Program-made: the position numbers and the translations under genes
The notes under the pieces: model-generated
Database searches by the model: none
Told to the model about the DNA's origin: nothing
The model's input: only the letters and a program-made list of their open reading frames with translations
Origin: Dendrolimus kikuchii
Taxonomy: Eukaryota; Arthropoda; Insecta; Lepidoptera; Lasiocampidae
DNA: 64,000 nucleotides
NCBI GenBank assembly: GCA_019925095.2
Contig: CM034411.1
Coordinates: forward strand, 10,922,001-10,986,000
Reading direction: 5' to 3'
In this document: positions 31,440 through 42,579 of the stretch, piece after piece
How positions within the stretch are numbered: position 1 is the first letter of the stretch
Layout: each line of letters opens with the position of its first letter

Positions 31440-31750
31440 TTCATATATTATAGTTTAATATTTGTTACATACATATATTTGTATGCTCCTATGTGAGCAA
31501 AACATGTATACCCTACAGCATACAAATACAACTACCAACTGTAAAAAAAAAAATTTGTTAAAGACTTATGGTCAATGCATTAACGTGATGCTATGTAATA
31601 GATATCGGTGTTAGATCTGTCGATAATATTTGTTTGATTTGTATCCATCTATCATTTAAGAGCTATGCTCTTGTCGGTGGAGCCTCCTCCAATCTTCTCT
31701 ATTATGGGCCAGTTGTTTTACTTCTATGTAAGACACGACACCCACTTTGT
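31440..31750. other. Unassigned sequence with repeat-like patch
   Basis: 31660-31745 (GAGCTATGCTCTTGTCGGTG) resembles a frequent lepidopteran repeat, parent unknown. Confidence 0.35.
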
Positions 31751-31761
31751 TTGATTTGTCC

Positions 31762-32432
31762 TATATCTTAATATTTTCTTAAGTTTTCACGACTTGTATA
31801 CATAATAAAACTACGTTTTAACGGTTTTAAGCGCGGTAATTTATTTGATGTTTTTTTTTCCGACGTTTCGGCCACTTTTCAGTGGCCGTGATCACGGAAG
31901 GTAAAGATGTCAAGTGTCAACGAGTATTGTTAAAGTTTTATTTAGCCTACCGCCAACTTGTTAATTTTAATAATTTAGTTTTAATTTTGTTTGTGGTTAT
32001 TATCTACTCTATGGGAGCCTAATCTAATTTACTACCGCTTCGCAACATGTTATGGCTTGAAGAGAAAAAGCGGCGTAAGAAACTCTTCAGCAAACATGCC
32101 TAGCTCTTATAATTTTATATAATATTAAAATGGGTGGAAGGAAAAATAAAAGAAATTATCAATCAAGTTGGTTTGTGTTCCGTTGCACGCAGAAAGAGCT
32201 CACAGTGTCTTGAGGTCTGGCAGTTGGTTTTTGCTGGGTTTGGGTCTTAATATTTTGATAATCGAATCCCTAACAGGTGGTACTTACCAACCATCTTGTC
32301 TATTGGAATTTGGGTGTTTTTTTTATTTCAACAGCCTCACGCATCATTCTAGGAATGAAACGATTCTCTTTCGCGACAAACGACAAATCCTCGCCTTACC
32401 GCGCTTAAAACCGTTAAAACGTAGTTTTATTT
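31762..32432 (-). mobile_element. Deleted Penelope-like element (PLE) with remnant ORF
   Basis: On the minus strand it starts AATAAAACTACGTTTTAACGG-type sequence inverted relative to its 3' end, passes a protein remnant (32168-32400), then the family B region with GTGGCCGAAACGTCGG and ends ACTTAAGAAAATATT near 31764. An imperfect duplication ATTTGTC(C)TATAT borders it near 31750-31761 and 32429-32441. Inverted terminal segments are typical of Penelope-like elements. Confidence 0.6.
32168..32400 (-). pseudogene. PLE protein C-terminal remnant
   Basis: The minus-strand frame AKENRFIPRMMREAVEIKKT is followed by stops. R..REA.EI.K.P.FN is the pattern at the end of the GIY-YIG endonuclease region in Penelope-like proteins. 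Only this segment remains, so the identification is tentative; its position between family B repeats supports it. Confidence 0.5.
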
Positions 32433-32530
32433 GTCTATATTTTTAAAAATGACCAATATAGCATTGAATAATGACTAGAATATTGATGTGCACATCACGT
32501 ACCCGATAAGACTTTTGTATATATAGACTA

Positions 32531-33038
32531 ATAAAACTACGTTTTAACGGTTTTAAGAGCGGTAATTTTATTTGATTTTGGTTTTTCCGACGTTTCGGCC
32601 ACCGTCCAGTGGCCGTAATCTCGGAAGACAAAGATGTCAAGTGTCAACGAGTATTGTTAAAGTTTTATTTAGCCTACCGCCAACTTATTAATTTTAATTT
32701 TGTTTATGGTTATTATTTAATCTCTTCTTGCGCCGCTTCTTCTCTTCAAGCCATAACATGTTGCGAAGCGGTAGTAAATTAGATTAGGCTCCCATAGATT
32801 AAATAATAACCATAAACAAAATTAAAATTAAATAATTAAAATTAATAAGTTGGCGGTAGGCTAAATAAAACTTTAACAATACTCGTTGACACTTGACATC
32901 TTTGTCTTCCGTGATCACGGCCACTGAAAAGTGGCCGAAACGTCGGAAAAACCAAAATCAAATAAAATTACCGCGCTTAAAACCGTTAAAACGTAGTTTT
33001 ATTATGTATACAAGTCGCGAAAACTTAAGAAAATATTA
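32531..33038. mobile_element. 508-bp PLE-derived fold-back element with 13-bp duplication
   Basis: Near-identical inverted arms, 32531-32728 and 32808-33002, each with the family B block, and an ~80-bp centre. The right end carries GTATACAAGTCGCGAAAAC to ...AATATT as in the 918-1067 element. TATATATAGACTA lies at 32518-32530 and 33039-33051. Confidence 0.85.
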
Positions 33039-33187
33039 TATATATAGACTAAGTTAAATTAGGACTAATTAAGAAAGCAATATAATATAAGAGTACAACT
33101 ATTCATCGTCTTATATTGTACTGCGTCTCGGGCGACTGAGTCATGGTCTCTCGCCAGTGATGCAGACACACTTATCCGAAGGAGCGG

Positions 33188-33396
33188 AGGATGATGGCTA
33201 CCACCCCTGCTCTAGAGTATACAATCATAACAACCTTGACTTGTGTTCTGGCATTAGTCGCCAGGTGTCTGTCCCCGTTTAGAGAGCGGCAGCACATTGG
33301 TAGCAGCTTTGGTGTTACTAATATCGATAGGCGATGGTAACCGCTTTCCATCAGGTGGGCTGTCTGCCTGTCTGCCGAACTCACGCAAGGAAAAGC
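33188..33396 (+). repeat. Family A, 5'-truncated
   Basis: From GATGGCTACCACCCC to GTCTGCCTGTCTGCCGAAC; A-rich end. Confidence 0.75.
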
Positions 33397-33569
33397 ACAA
33401 TTTACTTCTACCACACGTCCAATGGTGCGTCATCCCATTCAACGGAGTTACTAAATAGTTGCATATTATCACCATATCTTATATATGCATATAACATATG
33501 TATATATAGTATACTTATATATTTATTATTAAAATGTAAGTAATCGTACAATAATTATCTATAACACCG

Positions 33570-33745
33570 TCGCCACTCCTAATCAGAATATTCTTGCCAC
33601 GGGTTGTCTGGAAGAGATCGCTTTTTAACGATAAGACCGCCCTTTGTACCCAACTAGACTAATACTAGTTCGTAAGTTTTTCTGTAATGGTGTACAATAA
33701 AGTGTTATCTATCTATGTATCTAGCTATCTATCTATCATTGACGC
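33570..33745 (+). repeat. LINE 3' UTR tail with (CTAT)n
   Basis: GGGTTGTCTGGAAGAGATCG, ACGATAAGACCGCCC, GTGTACAATAAAGTG and then a TATC microsatellite at about 33707-33737. Sister of 8295-8480. Confidence 0.7.
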
Positions 33746-34328
33746 ACCACACAACTTTACTTCTACTCCCACACTTACACACAGTTATTGGAAATCCTCC
33801 AGGCCTATAAATAGATATCGACTCGTAGTAATCTCGTAATCCAAGGATTAACATAACTCGTAGACGTATTTATATTACATTAAGTATATTGAACATCCGC
33901 CCACTATCTCCCAAGCTTTCAATACACTATATAATAGACTTAATACTATGACCCTTTCGTTCTCGTTAGGATCAATTATCATTAGCCCTCTTCAATCTTG
34001 CTCAGTCAATCAATCTATATATCTATAATATTTATAAGACAACTCTTTATTACTGCAGGAATTTATGTAATAGAAATTATGTGTTTCTCTGAAAAGACTT
34101 ACCTAACATTTTATGCACTAAGCTTACCTGAAAAGACAAAGAAACGACATTCAAAGATAATTCACATAAAGTCCTATTTAAATAATATTATACACTGTTA
34201 TTTAACGCTTAATCATTTATCAAAAACTATTTTTGTATCCACCGTCATTCGTAGATTTAACTATGTGCCACTTAGGGCGCGTTTCACTAGAATGGTCACA
34301 TACTGGTTTATTGAACATTTGCATATTT
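33746..34328. other. Unassigned AT-rich sequence
   Basis: A 110-codon frame at 33998-34330 starts from a non-ATG-looking context, is AT-biased and has no motif, so it is not called as a gene. Confidence 0.4.
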
Positions 34329-34329
34329 A

Positions 34330-34633
34330 ACCGTACAGGAACGGAGAAAGAATACAAATTCCTGCGTTGGAGCAGCCTGTCGTAAGAGGCGACAAAACAA
34401 CCCACAACCAGGTGGTAGAGCATTTTCCCGACTGGATGGCTACCACCCCTGGTCTAAACTATGTCGCCATAACAACCTTGTGTTCCGGCATTAGTGACCA
34501 GGTTCCAGTCTCCCTTAAGAGAGCAGCAGCGCATTTGTAGCACCTTTGGTGTTGCAAATGTCCATAGGCAATTGTAACCATTTTCCATCAAGTGGGCCGT
34601 CTGCCTGTCTACTGAACTCCTACAATAAAAAAA
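34330..34633 (+). repeat. Family A copy
   Basis: Full length, CCGTACAGGAACGG to TACAATAAAAAAA. Confidence 0.85.
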
Positions 34634-34740
34634 TATATGGGTTCCTTGGGTAACAATTTCTAATTGTATATTTAATTTCATTCCATATTATCAAATTCTA
34701 AGCATACCGTGTCTGTACATTGAAGCTATTTAAAAATACA

Positions 34741-35022
34741 ACAAGAATAAACTATATAAACGATGGAGAGCACGATGCAATTTTTGTTTCTTCCTAAAAC
34801 TACTAGGCTGATTTCGATGCGGTGTTCGCTGATCGACAGCAAATTCTTATGACTTAAAATCTACGCTACTTTTTACGCCGGGAAACCGCAGAAATTATTC
34901 TGAGAATTCGGGTGCATAAAATTAGCTTATTGCGACAGAGTTTTCATTAAAACGATAGCTTACATTCTTTTTTAAATTTGAATTTCAAGTCGAGCGTGGA
35001 CGAAGTCGCGGGCATATCCTAG
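34741..35022 (+). mobile_element. Helitron-like repeat, Lep1 type
   Basis: The 3' end GGACGAAGTCGCGGGCATAT then CCTAG|T is diagnostic; the 5' end near 34741 is degenerate. Confidence 0.6.
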
Positions 35023-35426
35023 TTATAAAATAATGAGGCTTTCAAACAGCGAGTGTGTATGTAGGTTTCCTACAGTATTTACTCGTCATTAGAATTTGCG
35101 AAAGTGGCCAGTTTTAGCCTTCTTGACATCAGCAATTTCTTTAAGGCAACCTTAGGATGGATTCAAATAGTTTGTGAAATATATGTAATGCAATATCACC
35201 AGGAATGCCGAATATATAAACGCGTAATTTTCTCAAGAGCCTTTAGACTTTCGTCTCCAGTTCCGACGAAGCTCCAAGCCTCCTTGATTTATTTTTAAAC
35301 CACTCATTAAAATACGCCCATCGCAGCTACCAAAGTCGTTCGTGGGATAATATAACTAGTGGTCGCCCGTGATTGAAATTCGACCATAATAATTTGTAGT
35401 CAAAGACTATATACTTCTATAATTCT
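35023..35426. other. Unassigned, with short Helitron-like repeat Q
   Basis: 35350-35420 (ACTAGTGGTCGCCCGTGATT, GAAATTCGACC) matches the complement of 48195-48297. The rest is unrecognised. Confidence 0.4.
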
Positions 35427-35655
35427 ATCCGTGCAGGAACGGAGAAAGAATACAATTTCCTGCGGCCGGGCGGCCTGTCGTAAGAGGCGACAAAACAACT
35501 CACAGCCAGGTGGTAGGGCATTTGCCCGACTGGATCGCTACCACCCCTGGTCTAAAGTATGTCGCCATAACAACACTGAGTTGTGTTTCAGCATTAGTAA
35601 CCAGGTTCCAGTCTCCCTAAGAGAACAGCAGCGCATTTTTAGCACCTTAGTGTTT
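35427..35655 (+). repeat. Family A, 3'-truncated
   Basis: ATCCGTGCAGGAACGGAG to CACCTTAGTGTTT, then unrelated sequence. Confidence 0.85.
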
Positions 35656-35745
35656 GACCCGGCACAGCCGCGCGGCAAACTCTAGTAAATATATAGTTCT
35701 TAACTCTGACAACTGTATAAAGCGGTGTTACCCTCTTATAAATAA

Positions 35746-36244
35746 TTTTACGAGTCGCGAGACTCGAATTAAAATGCCGTTAGAATTACTATAGAGTTTA
35801 TTAGAACTATACAAACACGTATAACACAGGTACAAATATAACCGAACACAACAAGTCCAAACGTAATTCAGAAGGTCGTAATTCAATAAAACGCGCAAAG
35901 TCCGTCACTTATTATATTTTCGATTGTAGTACACACGTCTCGCCTCGCACGTGGTTTTCGCTCGACTAACTCCTCGCTCAATCGGGCCATTGCTTTATAC
36001 TGCAAAAATGCAATATGTCCGCCTGGCAGCGTGGACTGAATTTCCTAGAATCAGCTTGTACTTTAAATCTGTAACACCTGGCTAATGATTACAATACAAC
36101 AATACGTCGTATGCCAATAAGTCAAAACAAAAGAAGACAACCATAAAATAATTTCAATGTTATTAGTTCAAATGCCGACGGGTAATAAATGTACTTTTTT
36201 TCAGATATGCAGATTTTGTTTTTTACGGGACCTGAGTTGTAACT
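35746..36244. mobile_element. Solo LTR, family D
   Basis: TTTTACGAGTCGCGAGACTC to ACCTGAGTTGTAACT; same orientation as 2145, uninterrupted, so it shows where the gypsy inserted there. The duplication is unclear here. Confidence 0.8.
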
Positions 36245-36820
36245 ATATGTATTATGCAAACACTTCCTAAGCAAAGCTACCTTTGATATTCATGTGCGTG
36301 GATGGATAAAATGTTAGGTTTTAAGAAAACAATCGGTGATTTTCTAAGCATAAAAGGGCTTCTGAAAAGAGGTATTGTGATGGAAAACGTAGTTGGTTTA
36401 GGGCATGTTATGTAAAATAACCTCTGTCATGTATTAACATTTCACATTATGAGACCCTAGCGATGAAAGAGGTTTAAAACGCTTGACATTTACGTATAAA
36501 ATATTTGAGTTTCAGTATACGCAATGACATTGTACACAAAATAGCCACGGCTAAATCGTCAACCGCTGCGCTAATGGATGAAATAAAACCTTTATTTGAA
36601 TGAAACATGGATAAATACAAGGTGTTATATGATAGTCAGATGTATGCCATGTTCTGGCATCCAATTTATTCTTCAAACTTGAATGATTCAGCTGTTTCAG
36701 CCGCCGAACCGACTTTATTATAACTCAATATACATTTATGACTGGAAGTAATGTCAATCGCATCAAATCTGACGCTGTTAAAATTGGCCATATTTTCCTT
36801 CCATAAGTCAGTGAAGAATA
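36245..36820. other. Unassigned sequence
   Basis: No recognised coding or repeat features. Confidence 0.4.
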
Positions 36821-37107
36821 GTCCGTGCAGGAACGGAGTAAGAATACAATTTCCTGCGCCGGGCGACCTGTCATGAGACGTGGCAAAACAACCCATAGCC
36901 AGGTGGTAGGGTATTTGCCCGTCTGGATGGCTACCACCCCTGATCTAGAGTTTGTCGTCATAAGACCCTTGAGTTGTGTTCCAGCATCAGTGGTTAGATC
37001 TCGCTTTAGAGAGCGGCAGTACATTAGTCTAATGTCCATAGGCGATGGTAACCTCTTTCCATCAGGTGGGCCGTCTGCCTGTCTGCTGAACTCATGCAAT
37101 GAAAAAG
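36821..37107 (+). repeat. Family A copy with small deletion
   Basis: GTCCGTGCAGGAACGGAG to CTGAACTCATGCAATGAAAA; lacks part of the region before CATAGGCGATGG. Confidence 0.85.
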
Positions 37108-37889
37108 TAAAATCTATTGTCAGAAAAAAATTTACCTCGCCTATTTAAAATATTTCCAGAGGTCTACCCACGCAATTAGTCGAATCGTTTTTCTTCGTAA
37201 TATGATTCGAATATCTTAATCTTAAGGAGAAATGTACTTCAGAACCAATTGCAAGCAACTGGAAGTTATAAAAAAAAATATCGTTAAAACTCAAACTCAC
37301 AATTGACTGACTTGCCTATGAAAGCAAGTCAGAAACAAATGTAACTATAAAAGAGATATCTTCAAGTATTAAATGTCTCTGTAAGTTTTGACCTGCTTTC
37401 AACATTGGAGGAGTGCTAACTATCCCAACATAGAAATGCTCCAATGGATCCAGAGCACCATATAAAGGCACCTTTCACCACCAATACTGAGATATATTAA
37501 TACTCAATTATTCCCACAATAAGAGATTGGATGCAAATACTTGCAATAAGTCCGAGGAACGTTCACCCACATAAGTTCGCTTAGAAACTGCTGCATAACG
37601 TTCCACACAGACACCTACTACGAGCGCAAATTCTAGACTTGAACGCAAAATTCTAATTAAAGAAAGTTAATCATTGGATGTTTATTTATGCACAATTTTA
37701 ATCAATCATATTATCTGTCTATGAAACAGTTTTCAGTCACAGGCATAAGAACCCACAAAAACACTTTTGATCTTTACGATGTAAATGTATTTATTATGAT
37801 AAATAAAAGGTTCGCGTTTGACGAGGATCACGCTCAATATCAGAAGGTTGAAGACCTATACAAGACAAGTCTTGTAGAAGTACAATCTT
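37108..37889. other. Unassigned sequence
   Basis: The frame at 37688 is unmotifed and ends inside the next family A copy. A weak LINE-like phrase near 37405-37450 was not convincing. Confidence 0.4.
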
Positions 37890-38200
37890 ATCCGTGCAAG
37901 AACGGAGAAAGAATACAATTTCCTGCGGCCGGGCGGCCTGTCGTAAGAGGCAACAAAACAACCCACAGCCAGGTGGTCGGGCATTTGCCCGACTAGATGG
38001 CTACCACACCTGGTCTAAACTATGTCGCGATAACAAACTTGAGTTGTGTTACGGCATTAGTGACCAAGTTCCAATCTCCCTTAAGAGAGCAGCAGCGCAT
38101 TTGTAGCACCTTTGGTGTTGCAAATGTCCATAGGCGATAGTAATGGCTTTCCATCTAGTGGGCTGGCTGCCTGTCTGCTGAACTCCTGCAATAAACAAAA
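37890..38200 (+). repeat. Family A copy
   Basis: Full length, ATCCGTGCAAGAACGG to CCTGCAATAAACAAAAA. It lies directly against the LINE scrap that follows. Confidence 0.85.
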
Positions 38201-38204
38201 ATCG

Positions 38205-38400
38205 AGGTCGGATTATACTTTTTGGGAAGCACGGATTCTGGAAGTCCATTACACAGCTCTGCTGTACGCAGAAGGAACGTGAAGGCGAAACCTTTCTTTT
38301 GCACTGTACTATGATGACGGAGACTAGAGCGCCTTGTCGTTCGAAGATGGAATAGTGTAGGGGGAATCGTATCGACCAGTTCAACCACACACTCTCCGAA
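38205..38400 (-). pseudogene. LINE RT C-terminal scrap (CR1/Jockey group)
   Basis: LVDTIPPTLFHLRTTRRSSL, FAFTFLLRTAELCNGLPESV and LPKKYNPTS on the minus strand match the end of the ORF2 family (compare [18 protein letters not shown] at 43031-43216). The family A copy cuts it off. Confidence 0.7.
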
Positions 38401-38825
38401 ATGAATCTTATAAAATAACGATAGACTGGAAACTCAGCATCGATGCTCTAGGTTTTGGAGCCTTATGTCATATCTACTATCCGAGTATACTCGTATGTAG
38501 ATATTCCGTACGAGGCCACTCGGTTCGAGCGGTACTCCTATCATAACAGTGTCCGTCATAGATTAATTGATCTGGTTTGGTCACACCGACGCAAGCGTAC
38601 TGGAATTCTCGGGTTAGTTTGAACAATACTTGAATTTAACCATGAGAGACCGATAGTTGTCTCAATTAATTATGTTCCAGCGAGAACCTCAGTAAATTAA
38701 GTTACTCAAGTTGTCTCATAAATAAGTTGAAATACAAATAAAATTCTTAACAGCAGTGGTTAAGTTACCACGATCTCATAAACGTTATGTGAAAATGAAC
38801 ATTTTATTTTTTTTAGTTGTTTCTT
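38401..38825. other. Unassigned sequence
   Basis: No feature recognised. Confidence 0.4.
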
Positions 38826-38905
38826 TATTGCGAAGCTATGAAAAAGGCAGACGACTAATGGAAAGTGCTTACTTTCGCCTGTAGACGTTTGTAACACCAG
38901 AGGAC
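38826..38905 (-). repeat. Family A 3'-module fragment
   Basis: GACTAATGGAAAGTGCTTAC and TAGACGTTTGTAACACCAGA correspond to the terminal module on the minus strand. Confidence 0.5.
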
Positions 38906-38929
38906 GAAGTCAACGCACACCATGCGATA

Positions 38930-39168
38930 GAAGTAATGAAATAGGAGTAATGAGATAGGATTAATGGGACCGGAGTAATGGGATAGGAGTAATGAGATAG
39001 GAGTAATTGAATAATTTTAATGGAATAGGAGTAATTGGATAGCATTAATGGGATAGGATTAATGCAATAGGAGTAATGTAATAGGATGATGGGATAGGAA
39101 TAATGGGATAGGAGTAATTGGTAAGGAGTAATGGGATAGGATTAATGGGATAGGAGTAATGGGACAAA
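38930..39168 (+). repeat. Minisatellite, 14-bp unit
   Basis: About 16-17 imperfect copies of GGGATAGGAGTAAT, with variants GGATTAATG and TTGAATA. Read in reverse it gives a Pro/Leu/Ile-rich open frame that is only compositional. Confidence 0.85.
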
Positions 39169-39268
39169 AAGGGTGGGGTAGGTGAATTGAAAAATGGACC
39201 AACTGGTCGCCCCAGATATCGGTGATATCGATAATCTTACCGCGGCGCTTCATAATATGTTGGTTTCC

Positions 39269-39435
39269 AAGCTTCTTAGCCGTAAGACCAAAATACGTAT
39301 ATATATAAAACTGTTATACACCCAATATTAATGTACGAATATGAGGCTTGAACCCTAACACTTAAGGAGGAGAATACGCTGTTAGTAACTGGAAGAGAGG
39401 TCCTAAGAAAGATTCTAGGTCCAATTCTATTTCCT
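39269..39435 (+). pseudogene. LINE RT C-terminal scrap
   Basis: KLLSRKTKIRIYIKLLYT, then +1 frame ILMYEYEA*TLTLKEENTLL and REVLRKILGP. This is the Y..L..P...YG.E.W.......L...E...LR.I.GP region following the RT domain. One frameshift and one stop. Confidence 0.65.
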
Positions 39436-39504
39436 CCCGTCCCGTCCCCCTTCATCTCATCGTCCTATCCCATACTCTCTATTCCATCCTTAAGGCTAAC
39501 ACCA

Positions 39505-39605
39505 TGTCGGCTTCACTCCAGGTATTACAAACGTCTATGAGCGACGGTCACCACTTTCCATCAGATGTGCCGTAAGCCTGTTTACTAGCTTTGCAATAAA
39601 ATATA
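39505..39605 (+). repeat. Family A 3'-module fragment
   Basis: GGTATTACAAACGTCTATGA, GACGGTCACCACTTTCCATC and a GCAATAAAATA end. Confidence 0.55.
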
Positions 39606-40688
39606 GAAAGAATATGAAAGAAGACCTTTATTCAAGCATAACTTCCCACACTACAAACCATCATACTATTCTTCACACAAACGTCCTTCTTTATCTCTAA
39701 CTTTCAGCATTACATTCTTTGTCACCTGTTTTTCGTCCGTCCCGTAATTCTGACATTTCATTAACAAAATGTGAAAATGTTTTATCGCCTACACTGAAAT
39801 TAAAACTGTCACAAAGAACACAATGATATTACGAGTAAATACACACTGTCACAAAAACGATATACATCCCACGCCCCCGTTTATTCAGTTTTCTCACACC
39901 CACGTACAAACCTTGTACATCTGCCAGTGACGTAATGTAATTTTTGCACAAAAATTTTTGCCTGTGAATTTCCTTTTATGATTGATTTGAAGGCGTCTTA
40001 TTACTAATATCTAATTTTATTGAAAGCTGATTTAGCGATGTCCGAGTCGAGCTATTTGACTCGAGTTGCTCGAATCAAACCACGAACGAGTCAACTCGAG
40101 TTCAGTTATTAGTAACTCGAATTCTCGAAGCGAACGAGCTTTTTTAACATAATGTATTTATTATTATTACATTTATAGTAATTCTTTGTATTATATGAAT
40201 GTCTATGTACGTAATTATTATTATTCATTCTATATATTTAAATAAATAACAGTCCGTCCGTCCCTGGGTGCAGTTGAAAACCAGCCTCAGACACCCGCTG
40301 CCTGTGATTTGCTAACTACTCCTATTTGATACCATCACGAGACATATTGTTTTGTGAGTGTGTAATACCTATTTTATTCCTATTATATAATACCCATACA
40401 TAATAGTATAATACCCATTTTATTATTATTTTTCAATGTGCTCGGCTATTCGTTGTAAAATCCATTTTTGTTTCCTTCTCTTTCTTTCTAAAGAATAAAT
40501 GCGGAGAAAGTCGTTGTTAACAATTTCATTCATAAATCAGTGAAAAGGCTTCTTAACTATTTTTCGTGGAAATACGATCATTCAATGGCGCCGTGAGAAA
40601 TGGTATCAAAAGGATAATGTAAAAGTCTGCGGAGTTAATAATAAATAAGTAAACTTTGTTAACTTACCTTTACTTTGTGAATAAATAT
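39606..40688. other. Mostly unassigned; TCGAG cluster inside
   Basis: At 40045-40140 six CTCGAG/CTCGAA/GTCGAG motifs are crowded in under 100 bp, giving overlapping imperfect palindromes. Nothing else recognised. Confidence 0.4.
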
Positions 40689-40689
40689 T

Positions 40690-40805
40690 TTTATACATAC
40701 ATATTATTACGCCTGTTTCCCATGGGGATAGATAAGCAGACACGATGGATCTAAATTTGTGACGACCTTGATAGGCAAACAACTTTCGCTTCAACTACTT
40801 TCATT
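40690..40805 (-). repeat. LINE family L 3' end
   Basis: ATTACGCCTGTTTCCCATGG and CGACCTTGATAGGCAAACAA correspond to the end of the LINE at 46990-47470. Confidence 0.55.
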
Positions 40806-40821
40806 AACGACGCGTTGGGTA

Positions 40822-40890
40822 ACCCCTGGTGTTGCAAACCTCTATAGACGACGGCAACCGCTTGCAAATAGGTGGGCCGTCTATCTGTAT
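40822..40890 (+). repeat. Family A 3'-module fragment
   Basis: GGTGTTGCAAACCTCTATAG, GACGGCAACCGC and GGTGGGCCGTCTATCTGT. Confidence 0.6.
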
Positions 40891-40894
40891 TTTT

Positions 40895-41395
40895 TTTTTG
40901 GTACGCAAGGGAATTCGTTTCGAACTCAGTCTGGGTCTCATGGGAGAACCTCCCGCGGCAGACTACAGAACGTGGATACAGGCTTTCCCAACTACCTCGC
41001 TAAAACTCAACCTGCGCCTCTTTAGCACGCATGGACTGGGACGACACGAGATGGACTACTTTTTTTTATAATGTAGGGGGAATTTCTTTGGACACGATTC
41101 TCGGGTCCTTCGGGGGAAGGGCCAAAATGCAGGCATATGGCCTGCATCGAGGATGTGTCAGCAACCGGTTCTCCACGCTCGCTTCTAAGACGAAGCTTCG
41201 CGAGGAACGGAACCCACCAAACCTAAACCTGCGCCCCATTTATACCGCTTTTACGGGGCGTCACGGGATCTCGTACAGAGTAACTGGACCATGACGCCTC
41301 TACGCTCTGTAACTGGCCCACCCCGGGGAGCAAAGTGAACCACTTCACCAACAGAGGTTCACCCAACTGCACTCCCCCCGAGTTGCAGTCGGTCC
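40895..41395. other. GC-rich island of unknown type
   Basis: Clearly GC-richer than its flanks, with 80-88-codon overlapping frames and repeated phrases (AACCTGCGCC at ~41008 and ~41228). Likely a mobile sequence, but no family was recognised. Confidence 0.4.
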
Positions 41396-41399
41396 TACT

Positions 41400-41545
41400 G
41401 TGATGTCGCTGTTTACCTGTGTGCCAAATTTGTAATGAAAAAATATGCTGCCCAGTTAATAATTCGATCCCATGTCTCTTTTAAAGCGTGAGTATGCGAC
41501 TCGACAACTTTATCCACTAAGCTACCACGCCGAAGAGACTGATAG
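41400..41545 (-). repeat. tRNA-derived SINE fragment
   Basis: Minus strand: GGCGTGGTAGCTTAGTGG (A box) near 41535 and GGGATCGAATTA (B box) near 41465, with anticodon-region spacing between. Distinct from family G. It lacks a tRNA-like 3' half, so it is not a tRNA gene. Confidence 0.6.
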
Positions 41546-41572
41546 GACTTCATTAATAGTATTTCTTTTTTA

Positions 41573-42065
41573 ACCTACTTCCAAAAAGGAGGTATTAAAC
41601 TCGACTGTGATATATTTATTAAGCGACTACTCCGTCAATTGTGGGCCGATTTTCAATTTTTCTTTATTCGAAAGTTTATACTCCTAACGTGGCCCCATTG
41701 TTACCAAGTGAAGATGATGATGAATGGATGTCAGAAAAATCGAAAGTAACTCTTATTGAAGAACGCCGAGCGCCTACACTCTTAGAAAAACTTGTATACG
41801 CGTGGCAGTAGTACAATTTCCGCAGGCGCTTAATATATTATTTCTAAAGCTATTCAAGCAACTAAAAAGCAGTATTTTTTTTAACAAAAACCAAACCGAC
41901 TGTAAACTAAAAAGCAAACAATAATTATTTTCTATAAAATCTTGAATTCGGTGCCAAGAAAAACATAAAAAACTAGCACAAAATTGCAAAATGCTTCTTC
42001 AAGATGCTGTAGAAAATATTTATTATTTACTTTTTATTTTGAAATCGGTATTATTTTCGTTAAAA
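41573..42065 (-). repeat. Repeat K copy
   Basis: The complement holds GGGGCCACGTTAGGAG..., AGAGTTACTTTCGATTTTTC and the CTTGAATTCGGTGCCAAG ending; related to 29281-30360. Confidence 0.5.
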
Positions 42066-42395
42066 AAATGTTCCCTAAAATGGCTTCAGAGGTTTTCAAT
42101 AAATAAAAATGGAGGAAACTTTCTTCACTAATTAGCGGCATATTGCGGCAACGACTCCAAAACACAGTTTCGCAAGTTTATTAATTAATATTCGATCGGA
42201 ACAAAGCAGATTACTTAAAATTATTTCCAAACTTTTAGCAGAATCAAAACTCGACCTAGTAAACAAGATGTTTCGATTAAAACTGAATTTATTAATTACT
42301 TCTATTAAATACCCGTTTTATATAATTGAATAATTTCATGAAAGCCTCAGTTAAACTAATATTGCAAGGTTAGATGAAATTTATGAATTTTTACA
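42066..42395. other. Unassigned AT-rich sequence
   Basis: Nothing recognised. Confidence 0.4.
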
Positions 42396-42475
42396 CCAAG
42401 GGTTTTAGTAGGTATTACGGCAACCCATCTGGCCGTGAACCTCACTTGATTTCCCCTTGAAAAAAAAATTGTGTG
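42396..42475 (+). repeat. Family H 3' fragment
   Basis: GGGTTTTAGTAGGTATTACG, CTGGCCGTGAACC and CCCCTTGAAAAAAAAA tail. Confidence 0.5.
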
Positions 42476-42579
42476 TTTGTGCAGGTACACGCAGTAGAAG
42501 TATCAAGGGGTGGGAGGGATTCTAAATTCCGTGACGTCACAGTTCATATATTGTATCGTTAAATATAATATTCTCTTTT

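Noticed and set aside
33998..34330. 110-codon ORF as a host gene
   Set aside because: AT-driven composition, no motif, and it runs up to the family A boundary.
37405..37560. Possible Jockey-type post-RT fragment
   Set aside because: One phrase (NIEMLQ.IQ) is suggestive but the flanking blocks do not follow the family pattern.
39059..39253. Pro/Leu/Ile-rich ORF
   Set aside because: Reverse reading of the minisatellite.
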